Assembly: GCF_003336225.1 (NCBI RefSeq)
Contig: NZ_QPID01000001.1
Coordinates: 372,001-436,000, forward strand
Direction: 5' to 3'
DNA from: Corallincola holothuriorum
Lineage (GTDB): Bacteria > Pseudomonadota > Gammaproteobacteria > Enterobacterales > Neiellaceae
DNA length: 64,000 nt
Of this stretch, positions 18,837 through 27,712 are shown in pieces. Made by a program: the position numbers and the translations under genes. Each line of letters opens with the position of its first letter. Positions within the stretch are counted from its first letter, which is position 1. The notes under the pieces are model-generated. The model made no database searches, was not told the origin of the DNA, and worked only from the letters and a program-made list of their open reading frames with translations.

Positions 18837-19331
18837 ATGCAAACTCCCTGGTATAAGCAGTTTTGGCCCTGGTTTCTGATCGCACTGCCAAGCGCGGCAG
18901 TTATTGCTAGTTTTAGCACGCTATATATTGCCGCAAACAATGCGCCCAACATGGTAATCGACGATTACTATAAAGAAGGAAAGGCAATTAACCTTGAGTT
19001 AGCGCGAGAAAAACACGCTGCCGAACTAGGTATCGCGCTCAAAGTTTTGATTGCGCAATCCGAGTCCGGTGACGTTGAATTGCGTGTAAGCCACCAAGGT
19101 ACTGTTCCGGCCACGCTTGGCGCCTTACGCATTCACCTGTATCACCCAACCATCAGTGACCGCGATATCCATCAACTGTTAACCGCTGATGCCAATGGTG
19201 ATTATCGCACCTCCATCGATGGCTCTTTTGATGGTAAGTGGCGATTATCTATTGAATCTCTAACCGATGATTGGCGTCTGCAGAAAACCTTCACCTACCC
19301 CAACGAAACACAGATTGCGCTGATCCCATAG
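18837..19331 (+). CDS. ccoH: FixH-family protein (CcoH-type cbb3 maturation factor)
   Basis: Single-pass membrane protein of 164 residues needed for assembly of cbb3 oxidases. The N-terminal helix spans residues about 9-31 (FWPWFLIALPSAAVIASFST). It is followed by the family motif DDYYKEGKAINLEL and a periplasmic beta-rich domain ending WRLQKTFTYPNETQIALIP. It lies between ccoNOQP and the copper ATPase gene ccoI, the usual FixGHIS-type order, here without FixG in the window. The start ATG fits the transcript predicted from the TATAAT upstream. Confidence 0.88.
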   Translation: MQTPWYKQFWPWFLIALPSAAVIASFSTLYIAANNAPNMVIDDYYKEGKAINLELAREKHAAELGIALKVLIAQSESGDVELRVSHQGTVPATLGALRIHLYHPTISDRDIHQLLTADANGDYRTSIDGSFDGKWRLSIESLTDDWRLQKTFTYPNETQIALIP

Positions 19332-19378
19332 CGTTCGTGTTGTGCACAATAGAAGGCCTGCAGTTTTAGGAGCGATAC

Positions 19379-21787
19379 TTGACTGACTGTTTTCACTGCG
19401 GTGACCCCATACCTGCGGGCCCTCTACGAGTTGTAACGATTGGCGGCAACGAACAGCCGATGTGCTGTCCCGGCTGCCAAGCGGTTGCGCAAAGCATTGT
19501 CGATGCCGGGCTCTCAAGTTTTTATGACTACCGCACAACAGACTCAGACAAAACAGATGTACCGAATACGGAGCAACTCAACGAATTGCTCGCCTATGAT
19601 CTTCAGGAAGTACAGCAAGAGTTCGTTGCCACCAACAGCGAAAATCACAATGAAACCATACTGACCATTGATGGTATTCGCTGCGCGGCCTGCGCCTGGT
19701 TAATAGAGCACCATGTTGGGCAACTTGCCGGTGTCTATAAGGTCAGCGTTAATACAACAACCCACAGGGTCGTCGTCGCTTGGGAGCAGTCAGAGATAAA
19801 GCTGTCTGAGATCCTCGCTCAGTTACGCTCCATTGGCTATCGTGCAACGCCTTTTCAGCCCGGCGTTGAAGAGGCTGAGTTTCGCAAGCAGTATCAACGT
19901 TATTTAATACGTTTAGGGATCGCCGGGCTTGCGACTATGCAAGTGATGATGTTTGCAATTGGGCTCTATTTTGGCGTGTTCAGTGACTTAGAGGATCAGT
20001 TCAGGGATCTTTTGCGTTGGACAAGTTTGATTATGGCCACACCCGTCATACTCTACTCCGCTCTACCCTTTTATCGCAATGCACTCCAAGGACTGAAAGC
20101 TTTGCAGTTAAACATGGATCTTCCTGTTTCAATTGCCTTGCTTCTAGCCTATTCAAGTAGTGCCTATGCCACCGTTTTAAGTACTGGCGAAGTCTATTTC
20201 GAATCGGTTTCTATGTTCGCCTTTTTCCTATTGTTAGGACGATTCCTGGAGATGAAAGCGCGGCGGCGCGCCAGCGAAACAGGTTCGAATCTGCTTAAGT
20301 TGTTGCCAGCTAAGGCCAATAAGCAAAACCAGTTCGGGGAGTATGAACTGGTCGCAGCGTCAATACTGACGGAAGGTGATCTCATTCGTATCGTCCCCGG
20401 GGAAACTATTCCCGCGGACGCTATCATTAGTACCGGTCAAAGCCGTTTTGATGAATCGATGCTCACAGGTGAGAGTTATCCTGTGCAAAAAAGTGTCGGT
20501 GAAACTATTTATGCCGGCAGCGTTAACCGCGATCAGATAGTTACTGGTCAGGTGCTACGCAGCCGCAATAATAGCGTGTTGAGCGATGTTGTACGGCTAC
20601 AAGCCTCGGCCTTGCAAGATAAACCTAAAATAGCCCACATTGCAGATGCGATCGCTAAATGGTTTGTTCCGGGCTTACTCATTATTTCGATTGCTACGTA
20701 TATTGCTTGGTTACAGATTGATGCCACTGAAGCCTTTTGGATCACTCTATCTGTACTCGTGGCGACGTGTCCTTGCGCCTTAAGTTTGGCGACGCCAACT
20801 GCAATTACCTGCGCCTATGCCAATCTGAGTCGACTAGGTTTGTTGGTTAGGCGTGGTAACGTGCTTGAAGCCTTATCTAGGGTAACCGAAGTAATTTTTG
20901 ATAAGACAGGCACCTTAACCGAAGGTGACCTTGTCGTTTCAACGTTTGCGGTTGCGACCGGTCACTCAGAGAATGATGTTTTAAGTCAGGCCGCAGCGCT
21001 TGAGCTAGGGCAACAGCATCCGGTAGCAGTTGCTATCATGGCTAAGGCACGTCATCTATCGCTGCCCTTACCCCAAGTCCACGATATTCAGGTATACCAT
21101 GGTGATGGTGTTACAGGCTCCATCGAACAAAGGAAAATCTGGTTAGGGCGCCCTGGTTGGTTGCAAGAAAATGGTATTTCAATCCCTACCCCATGGCTAG
21201 ATGCCAGCGCTGTGATCTGCTTTTCCGAACACCCTGTTGGCGCCTTTTATGTTGACGATAATTTGCGACAAGATACCAGCAGCGCATTGCAAGCGCTGCA
21301 GTCGCGAAAGATCCAAACCACTATTTTAACGGGTGATGACTCCAACCGATTGAAAAAGTCATTCTTGGCCTTGTCTCTTAAACGTTATCTGTCTGGCCAA
21401 CGTCCTGCCGATAAGTTGGCATATATTCGCCAGAAGCAAAATGATGGCGAATATACTTTGGCCGTTGGCGACGGTGTTAATGACGCACCACTGCTGGCTG
21501 CGGCCCATTGCTCAGTAGCCATGGGCGGCGGCACGGATTTGGCTAAGGTCAGCGCAGATGCGATCCTTCCCAGTAACAGGTTAACGGTTTTGATTGATGC
21601 ATTGGATCTGTCAAAACGTGCGATGCGTATTACCAAGCAAAACTTGGCATGGGCATTGGCCTACAATTTATGCATCATTCCGCTGGCTGTCAGCGGATAT
21701 ATCGCGCCCTATTTCGCAGCACTTGGTATGAGCTTAAGCAGTCTACTCGTTGTCTCCAACTCACTAAGGTTACTGAATCGAAAATGA
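19379..21787 (+). CDS. ccoI: Copper-translocating P-type ATPase for cbb3 oxidase assembly (CcoI/FixI)
   Basis: Heavy-metal P1B ATPase that exports copper for cbb3 maturation. The 802-residue protein starts with a cysteine-rich domain (CFHCGDP and CCPGC at residues 4-33). A heavy-metal-associated domain with GIRCAACAW (Cys102, Cys105) follows. The membrane CPC motif is ATCPCALSLATP, the phosphorylated Asp is in DKTGTLTEG, and the hinge is GDGVNDAPLLA. The start is a TTG (19379) with a good AGGAG upstream; no in-frame ATG is close. Its stop overlaps the ccoS ATG in ATGA. Confidence 0.94.
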   Translation: MTDCFHCGDPIPAGPLRVVTIGGNEQPMCCPGCQAVAQSIVDAGLSSFYDYRTTDSDKTDVPNTEQLNELLAYDLQEVQQEFVATNSENHNETILTIDGIRCAACAWLIEHHVGQLAGVYKVSVNTTTHRVVVAWEQSEIKLSEILAQLRSIGYRATPFQPGVEEAEFRKQYQRYLIRLGIAGLATMQVMMFAIGLYFGVFSDLEDQFRDLLRWTSLIMATPVILYSALPFYRNALQGLKALQLNMDLPVSIALLLAYSSSAYATVLSTGEVYFESVSMFAFFLLLGRFLEMKARRRASETGSNLLKLLPAKANKQNQFGEYELVAASILTEGDLIRIVPGETIPADAIISTGQSRFDESMLTGESYPVQKSVGETIYAGSVNRDQIVTGQVLRSRNNSVLSDVVRLQASALQDKPKIAHIADAIAKWFVPGLLIISIATYIAWLQIDATEAFWITLSVLVATCPCALSLATPTAITCAYANLSRLGLLVRRGNVLEALSRVTEVIFDKTGTLTEGDLVVSTFAVATGHSENDVLSQAAALELGQQHPVAVAIMAKARHLSLPLPQVHDIQVYHGDGVTGSIEQRKIWLGRPGWLQENGISIPTPWLDASAVICFSEHPVGAFYVDDNLRQDTSSALQALQSRKIQTTILTGDDSNRLKKSFLALSLKRYLSGQRPADKLAYIRQKQNDGEYTLAVGDGVNDAPLLAAAHCSVAMGGGTDLAKVSADAILPSNRLTVLIDALDLSKRAMRITKQNLAWALAYNLCIIPLAVSGYIAPYFAALGMSLSSLLVVSNSLRLLNRK

Positions 21788-21978
21788 GCATACTTTATGT
21801 ATTGATCCCTATCGCGATTATATTTGTCTTTGTCGCCATTGGCGTTTTCGTTTGGGCCGTGCGTAGTGAACAGTTTGAGGATTTGGAGCGCCATGGGAGT
21901 GACATTCTGTTTGATGAGAAGCAAAACACCCCTGTGAAAGACGCAACCAAAGCACAGTCAGGCAAGTCCGCCAAATGA
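21784..21978 (+). CDS. ccoS: cbb3 oxidase maturation protein CcoS
   Basis: 64-residue single-pass membrane protein. Its N-terminal helix (MSILYVLIPIAIIFVF) is followed by WAVRSEQFEDLERHGSDIL, the hallmark of CcoS. It is needed for cofactor insertion into cbb3 oxidase. It overlaps ccoI by four bases and its stop overlaps the start of the next gene, so ccoI, ccoS and the TauE-like gene form one coupled unit. Confidence 0.92.
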   Translation: MSILYVLIPIAIIFVFVAIGVFVWAVRSEQFEDLERHGSDILFDEKQNTPVKDATKAQSGKSAK

Positions 21979-22649
21979 TTGAAAATCAAGTCGTCGCGGC
22001 TTTTATGGTTGGCGTGCTAGGTAGTGGCCACTGTGCGGGTATGTGCGGTGGCCTGGCATCTGCAATTCTCACTGGCACAAATCGCCATGCATTCCTGCGT
22101 TCACTGTTTTTATCACTCGGTCGTGTTAGTAGTTATGCTATTGCAGGTGCACTTATTGCCTCTGCGTCTACCTCTTTAACCTCATTGTCGGCGCTTAAAT
22201 CTATTGTCACAGCATTTCAGTTGCTGGCAGGCTTGATGATTGTATTGGCTGGACTCTATATTTCGGGCTGGTACTTAGGCTTAGCCAAATTTGAATTGGT
22301 CGGCCAGGGTTTGTGGCGGAAGCTGCAGCCGATTTCAGTTAAGTTTCTACCTATCACCTCGCTGAAATCAGCTGCCTGTTACGGCTTTCTATGGGGCTGG
22401 CTGCCTTGTGGTCTGGTTTACTCGACACTGACTTGGACGTTAAGCGCTGATAGCCCATGGCATGGGGCTGCAATAATGTTGGCGTTTGGCATCGGTACAA
22501 TGCCAACAATGATAGGTATTGGTACTTTTAGTGAGCAGGTTAAAAGAGTACTAAAGAACAAACAGTTACGTAACTTGTTTGGGATCATGGTTATTAGTTT
22601 AGGATTGTTGACACTATATAGTGCGCTAGAACGTACCAGTTGGTTCTAA
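21975..22649 (+). CDS. TauE/SafE-like membrane protein of cbb3 clusters
   Basis: 224-residue membrane protein with about six helices and the motif [11 protein letters not shown] near the N-terminus, found in the sulfite-exporter-like family that accompanies cbb3 maturation genes. A second conserved motif, [14 protein letters not shown], lies near residue 140 with a Pro-Cys pair. Its Cys and His residues suggest metal handling, perhaps copper, but the transported compound cannot be read from sequence. The ATG overlaps the ccoS stop. The fnr gene starts about 50 bases after its end. Confidence 0.82.
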   Translation: MIENQVVAAFMVGVLGSGHCAGMCGGLASAILTGTNRHAFLRSLFLSLGRVSSYAIAGALIASASTSLTSLSALKSIVTAFQLLAGLMIVLAGLYISGWYLGLAKFELVGQGLWRKLQPISVKFLPITSLKSAACYGFLWGWLPCGLVYSTLTWTLSADSPWHGAAIMLAFGIGTMPTMIGIGTFSEQVKRVLKNKQLRNLFGIMVISLGLLTLYSALERTSWF

Positions 22650-22702
22650 ACAAGGTAAATAGTGTGTATCATTACGTATCTGTGCAATATTTAGGTAACG
22701 TA

Positions 22703-23458
22703 ATGGGATACGATAAAGCCAGTGGAGCCGCAGGCTCTAGAGTTATGAACGGCGCCTGTGCAATTCATTGTCAAAACTGCAGTATCAGCCAACTCTGCAT
22801 TCCTTTTACACTTAACGATAGTGAACTCGATAAGTTAGACGAGATCATTGAGCGGAAAAAGCCGATCCATAAAGGTGATGAGCTTTTTCAAGCCGGCGAC
22901 GAGCTCAAGGCGCTTTACGCTATCCGCTCTGGCACTGTTAAGAGTTATACCATCACTGAGCAAGGTGAAGAGCAAATTACCGCCTTCCATTTGGCTGGTG
23001 ATATTGTCGGCTTTGATGCCATTAACACGGGTCAACATCAGAGCTTTGCTCAAGCATTAGAAACTGCGATGGTGTGCGAGATCCCCTACGACACATTAGA
23101 CGACCTGTCTGGTGCCATGCCCAAACTTCGTCATCAGGTAATGCGCTTGATGAGTAACGAAATTGTTGGCGACCAAGAGATGATTGTCTTACTTAGTAAG
23201 AAGAGTGCTGAAGAGCGGTTGGCCGCTTTCATTTACAGTTTGTCTCGTCGTTTTGGTGAACGTGGGTTCTCCTCAAAAGAGTTCCGCCTTAGCATGACTC
23301 GCGGCGATATAGGGAACTATCTAGGCCTGACGGTAGAGACTATTTCCCGACTTCTCGGACGTTTCCAGAAAAGCGAAATGATAGAAGTTAAGGGCAAATA
23401 CATCACTATTTTAGATGATGACCAATTGACCGAGCTAGCCGGCGCAAGCGGCGAGTAA
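22703..23458 (+). CDS. fnr: FNR/EtrA-type oxygen-responsive transcription factor
   Basis: Global anaerobic regulator carrying an oxygen-labile [4Fe-4S] cluster and binding TTGAT-N4-ATCAA sites. Very close to E. coli [23 protein letters not shown] supplies Cys23, Cys26 and Cys32 (Cys19 is the dispensable one) and Cys125 in AMVCEIPY is the fourth ligand. The C-terminal helix-turn-helix [17 protein letters not shown] keeps the Glu-Ser-Arg recognition residues. The frame is open from 22640, inside the TauE-like gene, but the ATG at 22703 gives 251 residues, matching the E. coli length of 250. A possible target site lies before the porin at 54147-54160. The gene before it serves cbb3 assembly and uspE follows. 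Confidence 0.95.
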   Translation: MGYDKASGAAGSRVMNGACAIHCQNCSISQLCIPFTLNDSELDKLDEIIERKKPIHKGDELFQAGDELKALYAIRSGTVKSYTITEQGEEQITAFHLAGDIVGFDAINTGQHQSFAQALETAMVCEIPYDTLDDLSGAMPKLRHQVMRLMSNEIVGDQEMIVLLSKKSAEERLAAFIYSLSRRFGERGFSSKEFRLSMTRGDIGNYLGLTVETISRLLGRFQKSEMIEVKGKYITILDDDQLTELAGASGE

Positions 23459-23474
23459 CATCTCTCATCTGTTT

Positions 23475-23509
23475 TTGCGCTGGATTGGTTAATGGTTGAT
23501 CCAGCGCAA
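23475..23509. promoter_or_regulatory. Strong hairpin between fnr and uspE
   Basis: TTGCGCTGGAT and ATCCAGCGCAA form a perfect 11-pair stem around a 13-base loop, 17 bases after the fnr stop. No T run follows on either strand, so it is not a standard intrinsic terminator. It may protect or process the fnr transcript. Confidence 0.5.
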
Positions 23510-23611
23510 CCTCCTTCCCTACCGTTTTTGATTTAAAAAGCCTACATTTAACTACGAGCCCAGTAGTCTATCCTTAGCACAAACCCCCTTTATTTTGGGC
23601 TTGGAGGATGT

Positions 23612-24547
23612 ATGGCAAACTTCAATTCTCTACTTGTCGTTGTTGACCCTACGCGCAGTGAGCAAGGGGCACTTAGTCGGGCTGTTGAACTGGCCGAAAA
23701 GACCGGTGCGCAGATCAAAGTCTTCTTGGCAATTTATGACTTTTCCTATGAGATGACCACCATGCTTTCCGGCGAAGAGCGTGAAGCTATGCGCCGTGGT
23801 GTGATCAGCCAGCGTGAAGAATGGTTAACTGAAGTTATTGATGGCTATGCTGATCGCGAGCTGCCTATTCAGGTAAAAGTCGTGTGGCACAATCGTCCTT
23901 TTGAAGCAATCATTCAGGAAGTGCTCCGTGATGGCCATGATCTGATTGTCAAAGCCACTCATGAACATGACAAACTTAAGTCTGTTATTTTCACACCAAC
24001 TGATTGGCACTTAATGCGCAAGTCACCCGTACCTGTGCTGCTGGTAAAACAACATGCCTGGCCAGCTAAAGGTAACATTCTTGCTGCGGTGAATTCCGGC
24101 AGTGAAGAAGAGGCGCACATCTCGTTGAACACGCAGATCGTCACGGCGGCCAATGATATGGCAACCCTATTGGATGCGGATGTTCATTTGGTTAATACCT
24201 ACCCGGGTACACCAGTGAATATCGCCATTGAGATCCCAGAATTTGATCCTAAATCTTATAACGAAGCAGTTTGCGATCACCATGTGAAAGAGTTACACAA
24301 ACAAGCTGAACATGGCGGTATAGATGTTTGCAACTGCCACGTAAAAGAAGGCCTACCGGAAGATATTATTCCCCGTTTAGCTGACGATCTTGATGCTGAG
24401 CTGGTTATTTTGGGTTCTATCGGTAGAACAGGTTTGTCAGCGGCTTTGATTGGGAATACCGCTGAGCATATTATTGACAGTTTGAACTGTGATGTATTAG
24501 CACTAAAACCGGCGGGGTTTGTCTCTCCGGTTGAACTTGATGATTAA
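23612..24547 (+). CDS. uspE: Universal stress protein UspE
   Basis: Cytoplasmic tandem-domain universal stress protein of 311 residues. Each half has the Usp fold. The first starts FNSLLVVVDPTRSEQGALSR and ends PTDWHLMRKSPVPVLLV. The second starts NILAAVNSGSEEEAHISL and ends with the nucleotide-binding loop LGSIGRTGLSAALIGNTAEH. E. coli uspE also lies next to fnr and its product has about 316 residues. GGAGG lies ahead of the ATG. Known roles are oxidative-stress resistance, motility and adhesion; the exact role here is unknown. Confidence 0.92.
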   Translation: MANFNSLLVVVDPTRSEQGALSRAVELAEKTGAQIKVFLAIYDFSYEMTTMLSGEEREAMRRGVISQREEWLTEVIDGYADRELPIQVKVVWHNRPFEAIIQEVLRDGHDLIVKATHEHDKLKSVIFTPTDWHLMRKSPVPVLLVKQHAWPAKGNILAAVNSGSEEEAHISLNTQIVTAANDMATLLDADVHLVNTYPGTPVNIAIEIPEFDPKSYNEAVCDHHVKELHKQAEHGGIDVCNCHVKEGLPEDIIPRLADDLDAELVILGSIGRTGLSAALIGNTAEHIIDSLNCDVLALKPAGFVSPVELDD

Positions 24548-24571
24548 GGTAAAAAAATAATAACAATAGCC

Positions 24572-24636
24572 TGGGGGGCTTGAAGCCCCGCTGTCCAGAG
24601 AACAGTCGGTGCAGCTATGAGTTAAAAGGCTGCACC
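24572..24636 (+). promoter_or_regulatory. Structured leader upstream of the orphan gene at 24654
   Basis: Two stem-loops follow each other: GGGGCT/AGCCCC with a TGA loop (24575-24589) and a perfect eight-pair GGTGCAGC/GCTGCACC with a 13-base loop (24608-24636). CTGT at 24591-24594 can also pair with ACAG at 24602-24605. No T run follows, so this is not a terminator. The second stem ends 17 bases before the next ATG. Confidence 0.5.
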
Positions 24637-24653
24637 TTAAAAGGGATAGCCTT

Positions 24654-25235
24654 ATGCACGTTAAACAAAGTGAAGCGCTGCTCGAAGAGTTGCGGCGCAG
24701 TAAAGCGACCTTAGCTGAAGATATACTGAGTTGGATAGATCAGCAGCCCAATTCGCTATATGAAAAAACCCATGTACCGATGGGGCTTTATGCGACGATA
24801 TACGAAGGCCAACCGCGGCGTTACCTCGAAGGTATCAAGATTGTTGGTGTCAATCGTGACAGCGCCTTTAAGTGGTTCGCAGATATGCCCACTACCTGCC
24901 CTATTCGTTCACTGTTTGCTGCTTGGTTGCATAATTATGATGAACGAGATATCGAACTAAACCCCTCTTCAACGCTACTTATTACTCGCCAAGGTGTAGT
25001 TTATGGTGATTACGACAGTGAGTATGCCAACATGCAATTAGTGGAGTTGTTGCAGGTTTATCGGTTCCTTACCTCTGTTTGCTGTTCACTGGTAGACACT
25101 GAACAAGCGACTATGGCTCAGCCTACTGCAAGTGACATTCACAAGAATACAAAGACAAAACGTCGGCATATTCACTTTCGTTTAGCATTGCCCGGCGCAA
25201 AATTGATGCGTCGCCTAGCAGGTGCGGCGAGGTAG
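24654..25235 (+). CDS. Hypothetical protein behind a structured leader
   Basis: 193-residue protein that I do not recognise. The N-terminal 130 residues look globular (VPMGLYATIYEGQPRRYLEG, CPIRSLFAAWLHNYDERD, LLITRQGVVYGDYDSEYANM). There is no signal peptide or membrane helix. The last 40 residues are basic (NTKTKRRHIHFRL, LMRRLAGAAR) and could contact nucleic acid or membrane, which is only inference. It is flanked by uspE and ttcA on the same strand, about 100 bases from each. The upstream leader has two stable hairpins, which suggests post-transcriptional control. Start ATG at 24654 follows AAGGGA at 24640-24645. Confidence 0.6.
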   Translation: MHVKQSEALLEELRRSKATLAEDILSWIDQQPNSLYEKTHVPMGLYATIYEGQPRRYLEGIKIVGVNRDSAFKWFADMPTTCPIRSLFAAWLHNYDERDIELNPSSTLLITRQGVVYGDYDSEYANMQLVELLQVYRFLTSVCCSLVDTEQATMAQPTASDIHKNTKTKRRHIHFRLALPGAKLMRRLAGAAR

Positions 25236-25285
25236 GTAGTTACATGTGCTAGTTAATAACGCTTACCTTATCTAGCGGCAATCCG

Positions 25286-25291
25286 TATAAT
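25286..25291 (+). promoter_or_regulatory. Possible -10 element of ttcA
   Basis: A perfect TATAAT lies 41 bases before the ttcA ATG at 25333. The hexamer 17 bases upstream (TTACCT) is a poor -35. An in-frame ATG at 25303 would sit almost at the transcript start, which supports 25333. Confidence 0.4.
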
Positions 25292-25332
25292 GTGCGCCCT
25301 CTTTGATCTGTCATCGAACTTCAGGGCGCACC

Positions 25333-26232
25333 ATGAAACCCAAAGCACAGTACAACTTCAATAAATTACATAAGCGCTTACGTCACTCTGTCGGGCGTGC
25401 TATTGCTGACTTTAATATGATCGAAGAGGGCGACAAGATCATGGTCTGCTTGTCCGGCGGTAAAGACAGCTACACCATGCTTGAGATCCTGCAAAATTTA
25501 CAAAAGAGTGCACCGGTTAATTTCCAGCTAGTGGCCGTCAACCTGGATCAAAAGCAGCCTGGTTTTCCGGAGCATATCCTGCCTGCTTATCTTGAAGATC
25601 TTGGCGTTGAGTACAAGATCGTTGAGGAAGACACCTACGGTATTGTTAAAGAAAAAGTGCCTGAGGGAAAAACAACCTGCGCACTTTGTAGTCGGTTGCG
25701 TCGCGGCATCATCTATCGAACCGCAAAAGAGATTGGTGCGACTAAAATTGCCCTTGGCCATCACCGAGATGACATCTTGGAGACGCTTTTTCTGAATATG
25801 TTTTTTGGTGGCAAGATGAAATCAATGCCACCTAAATTAGTTAGCGACAACGGTGAGCATGTTGTTATTCGTCCGTTGGCTTACTGCAGAGAAAAAGACA
25901 TTATCCCTTTTGCCGAGCATAAAGGATTCCCGATCATCCCATGTAACTTATGTGGTTCTCAGGAAAATCTGCAGCGCCAATCAGTCAAGGCGATGCTAAG
26001 TGACTGGGACAAACGGTTCCCTGGACGGATAGAAACAATGTTTCGGGCGATGCAGAATGTTGTTCCATCTCACCTAGCCGATCATCAGCTATACGATTTT
26101 GCTTCAATAGAAGCGACCGGTGCACCTGTTGAAGATGGTGACACCGCCTTCGATAACGAAACATTCGCTAGCCAGCCTGTTAACAAAGATATCAACGCAG
26201 GTGAACGCTTAGAAATAATCGAAGTCAGCTAA
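25333..26232 (+). CDS. ttcA: tRNA 2-thiocytidine biosynthesis protein TtcA
   Basis: ATP-dependent enzyme that thiolates cytidine 32 in certain tRNAs using a [4Fe-4S] cluster. The 299-residue protein has the PP-loop [22 protein letters not shown] and [13 protein letters not shown] (both CxxC pairs) and is nearly collinear with E. coli TtcA (311). The start [17 protein letters not shown] at 25333 aligns with E. coli; the open frame begins at 25303 with ten extra residues lacking similarity. The stop is directly adjacent to the stop of the convergent DUF2987 gene. Confidence 0.95.
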   Translation: MKPKAQYNFNKLHKRLRHSVGRAIADFNMIEEGDKIMVCLSGGKDSYTMLEILQNLQKSAPVNFQLVAVNLDQKQPGFPEHILPAYLEDLGVEYKIVEEDTYGIVKEKVPEGKTTCALCSRLRRGIIYRTAKEIGATKIALGHHRDDILETLFLNMFFGGKMKSMPPKLVSDNGEHVVIRPLAYCREKDIIPFAEHKGFPIIPCNLCGSQENLQRQSVKAMLSDWDKRFPGRIETMFRAMQNVVPSHLADHQLYDFASIEATGAPVEDGDTAFDNETFASQPVNKDINAGERLEIIEVS

Positions 26233-26904
26233 TTACTTCTTCGGTGCCAACCAAAGTCGGATAGAGGTTGGTACCGAACTCATGGTTAATCGGTTTGCCA
26301 TCGACAGCTGCGCTAATGAAAGTTGTATCTCATCGGTTTGGCTAACTAACACGGTTACGTCATCCCCAGCCTCGGACGAAATAAGTGTGACTTCGCTCTC
26401 TGCATCGAAAGATAGTGTGGCACCGACAATTTCTGGAAGCATAAACTTGCTGACCCCAGCAAAATCCCTCATCAGCGCGTAAAGCTGGTTAAGTTGTTTA
26501 ACCAACTCGTCGGCGTCATAACTGGCTTTCGGTCTTTTTAGCGCTAATGCAATGGTCAATTCGCAAGGCTGTTTTGTTTGTAAGGCGACAACCGCTTTGT
26601 CACTGTACAGCTTCCTATCATAAGGAATTAACAATACCGACCCGCTTGTATAGACAAGTGGTAACTCATAGTTTTTATTAAATATTTTCCCTGACTCGAT
26701 GGCACATGCCGCGTTACTTGCACCAGCTTCTAGTAGACGAAAAACGATATTAGAATCAGGGTAATCACCTTGATAAAGCACCTTAAGTCGCTGATAGAAT
26801 GGCTTGTATTCCATCGTTAAGGTATTTGCATTCGCCTGCGTGCCGTACGCCAAGCCGATGGTTAGCAGTAAACCAACAAACAGTTTTGTACTGCACGATG
26901 TCAT
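26233..26904 (-). CDS. Exported protein, probably DUF2987 family
   Basis: 223-residue protein with a signal peptide (hydrophobic LFVGLLLTIGLAYG, cleavage near TQANA). The mature domain begins TLTMEYKPFYQRLKVLYQGD and has a beta-rich body with two cysteines (NAACAIESG and KQPCELTIA) that could form a disulfide. I recall DUF2987 proteins of Shewanella-like bacteria with this opening, but the assignment is tentative. Its start overlaps the stop of the glucosaminidase gene in ATGA, so the two are cotranslated, which hints at an envelope role. Function unknown. Confidence 0.65.
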   Translation of the reverse strand: MTSCSTKLFVGLLLTIGLAYGTQANANTLTMEYKPFYQRLKVLYQGDYPDSNIVFRLLEAGASNAACAIESGKIFNKNYELPLVYTSGSVLLIPYDRKLYSDKAVVALQTKQPCELTIALALKRPKASYDADELVKQLNQLYALMRDFAGVSKFMLPEIVGATLSFDAESEVTLISSEAGDDVTVLVSQTDEIQLSLAQLSMANRLTMSSVPTSIRLWLAPKK

Positions 26905-27707
26905 TGTGTTAACTCCGTAAATAGCTTGGCGTTGTAGCGTAACATAGCGGCTAGCTCTTCAACGTAAGCCTCACCACGTTCAGAATATCCGACCAATCCA
27001 GAGACCAACTCGTTAGCATTGATCTGCCGTTGTTCTTCACGCTGGGCTTGGCGAATGTCTCTAAGCGGCTTATAGGTTGGATGGGTATTAAGGTTCAAGA
27101 AGTAAGCGTAAACCGCCTCTTCCATCGAAGCGAAACGGGCGACCTCATGGACGGCGCCGTCATTGCGCGCCTTCGGCACCATGCCACAGCCTTGGCGATA
27201 GCACCAAAGCCCAAACAGGTTATACCCTTCCCTAGCGAATCTTGATGTTCCCCAGGCGGACTCGTTTGCAGCCTGCACCAGCACAAGTTCATACGGCAAT
27301 ATGTCCAGGCGCTTTAATAGTCTGTTGAGACTTTCATCTGATACTGAAAATGACTGGATACGGTAACGCACGGCCATCGCCTGCAGTTGATAGAGAGACT
27401 TCGCCGACAAGCTACCTTTTGCTTGCAGCTCATCGAGGAATCCTTCAACTTGGCGCCGCATTTCTAAAATCTCAGCGTTGTTCGCCATCACAAATGGCTT
27501 TAGGTAGCGAAAGAAGGCGATTTTCTTCGTTTTGACATCGCCAATGGCGGCGAAATCAGGAAGATCTTTGGCGCTCGCCACTTCTTCCTTTTCAACAACG
27601 TCTGGCGTACGAAAATAGCTGATCATGCTTAAACTCAGCAACGAGATCAGGGCAATACTGAAAATGAAGCGGGTATCTCTAGTCACCATACAACTACTAC
27701 TTCTCAC
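26901..27707 (-). CDS. Bax-like glucosaminidase domain protein
   Basis: 268-residue protein with an N-terminal membrane anchor (about residues 11-30) and a glucosaminidase domain of the FlgJ/Bax type in the second half. The catalytic Glu is in AANESAWGTSRFAREGYNLF, followed by GLWCYRQGCGMVPKARN and a domain end SMEEAVYAYFLNLNTHPTYK. It probably cleaves N-acetylglucosaminyl linkages in peptidoglycan, anchored on the periplasmic side. It lies 5 bases after the membrane-protein gene upstream and overlaps the DUF2987 gene downstream by four bases, forming a minus-strand operon. Confidence 0.85.
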   Translation of the reverse strand: MRSSSCMVTRDTRFIFSIALISLLSLSMISYFRTPDVVEKEEVASAKDLPDFAAIGDVKTKKIAFFRYLKPFVMANNAEILEMRRQVEGFLDELQAKGSLSAKSLYQLQAMAVRYRIQSFSVSDESLNRLLKRLDILPYELVLVQAANESAWGTSRFAREGYNLFGLWCYRQGCGMVPKARNDGAVHEVARFASMEEAVYAYFLNLNTHPTYKPLRDIRQAQREEQRQINANELVSGLVGYSERGEAYVEELAAMLRYNAKLFTELTQ

Positions 27708-27712
27708 TGGCT

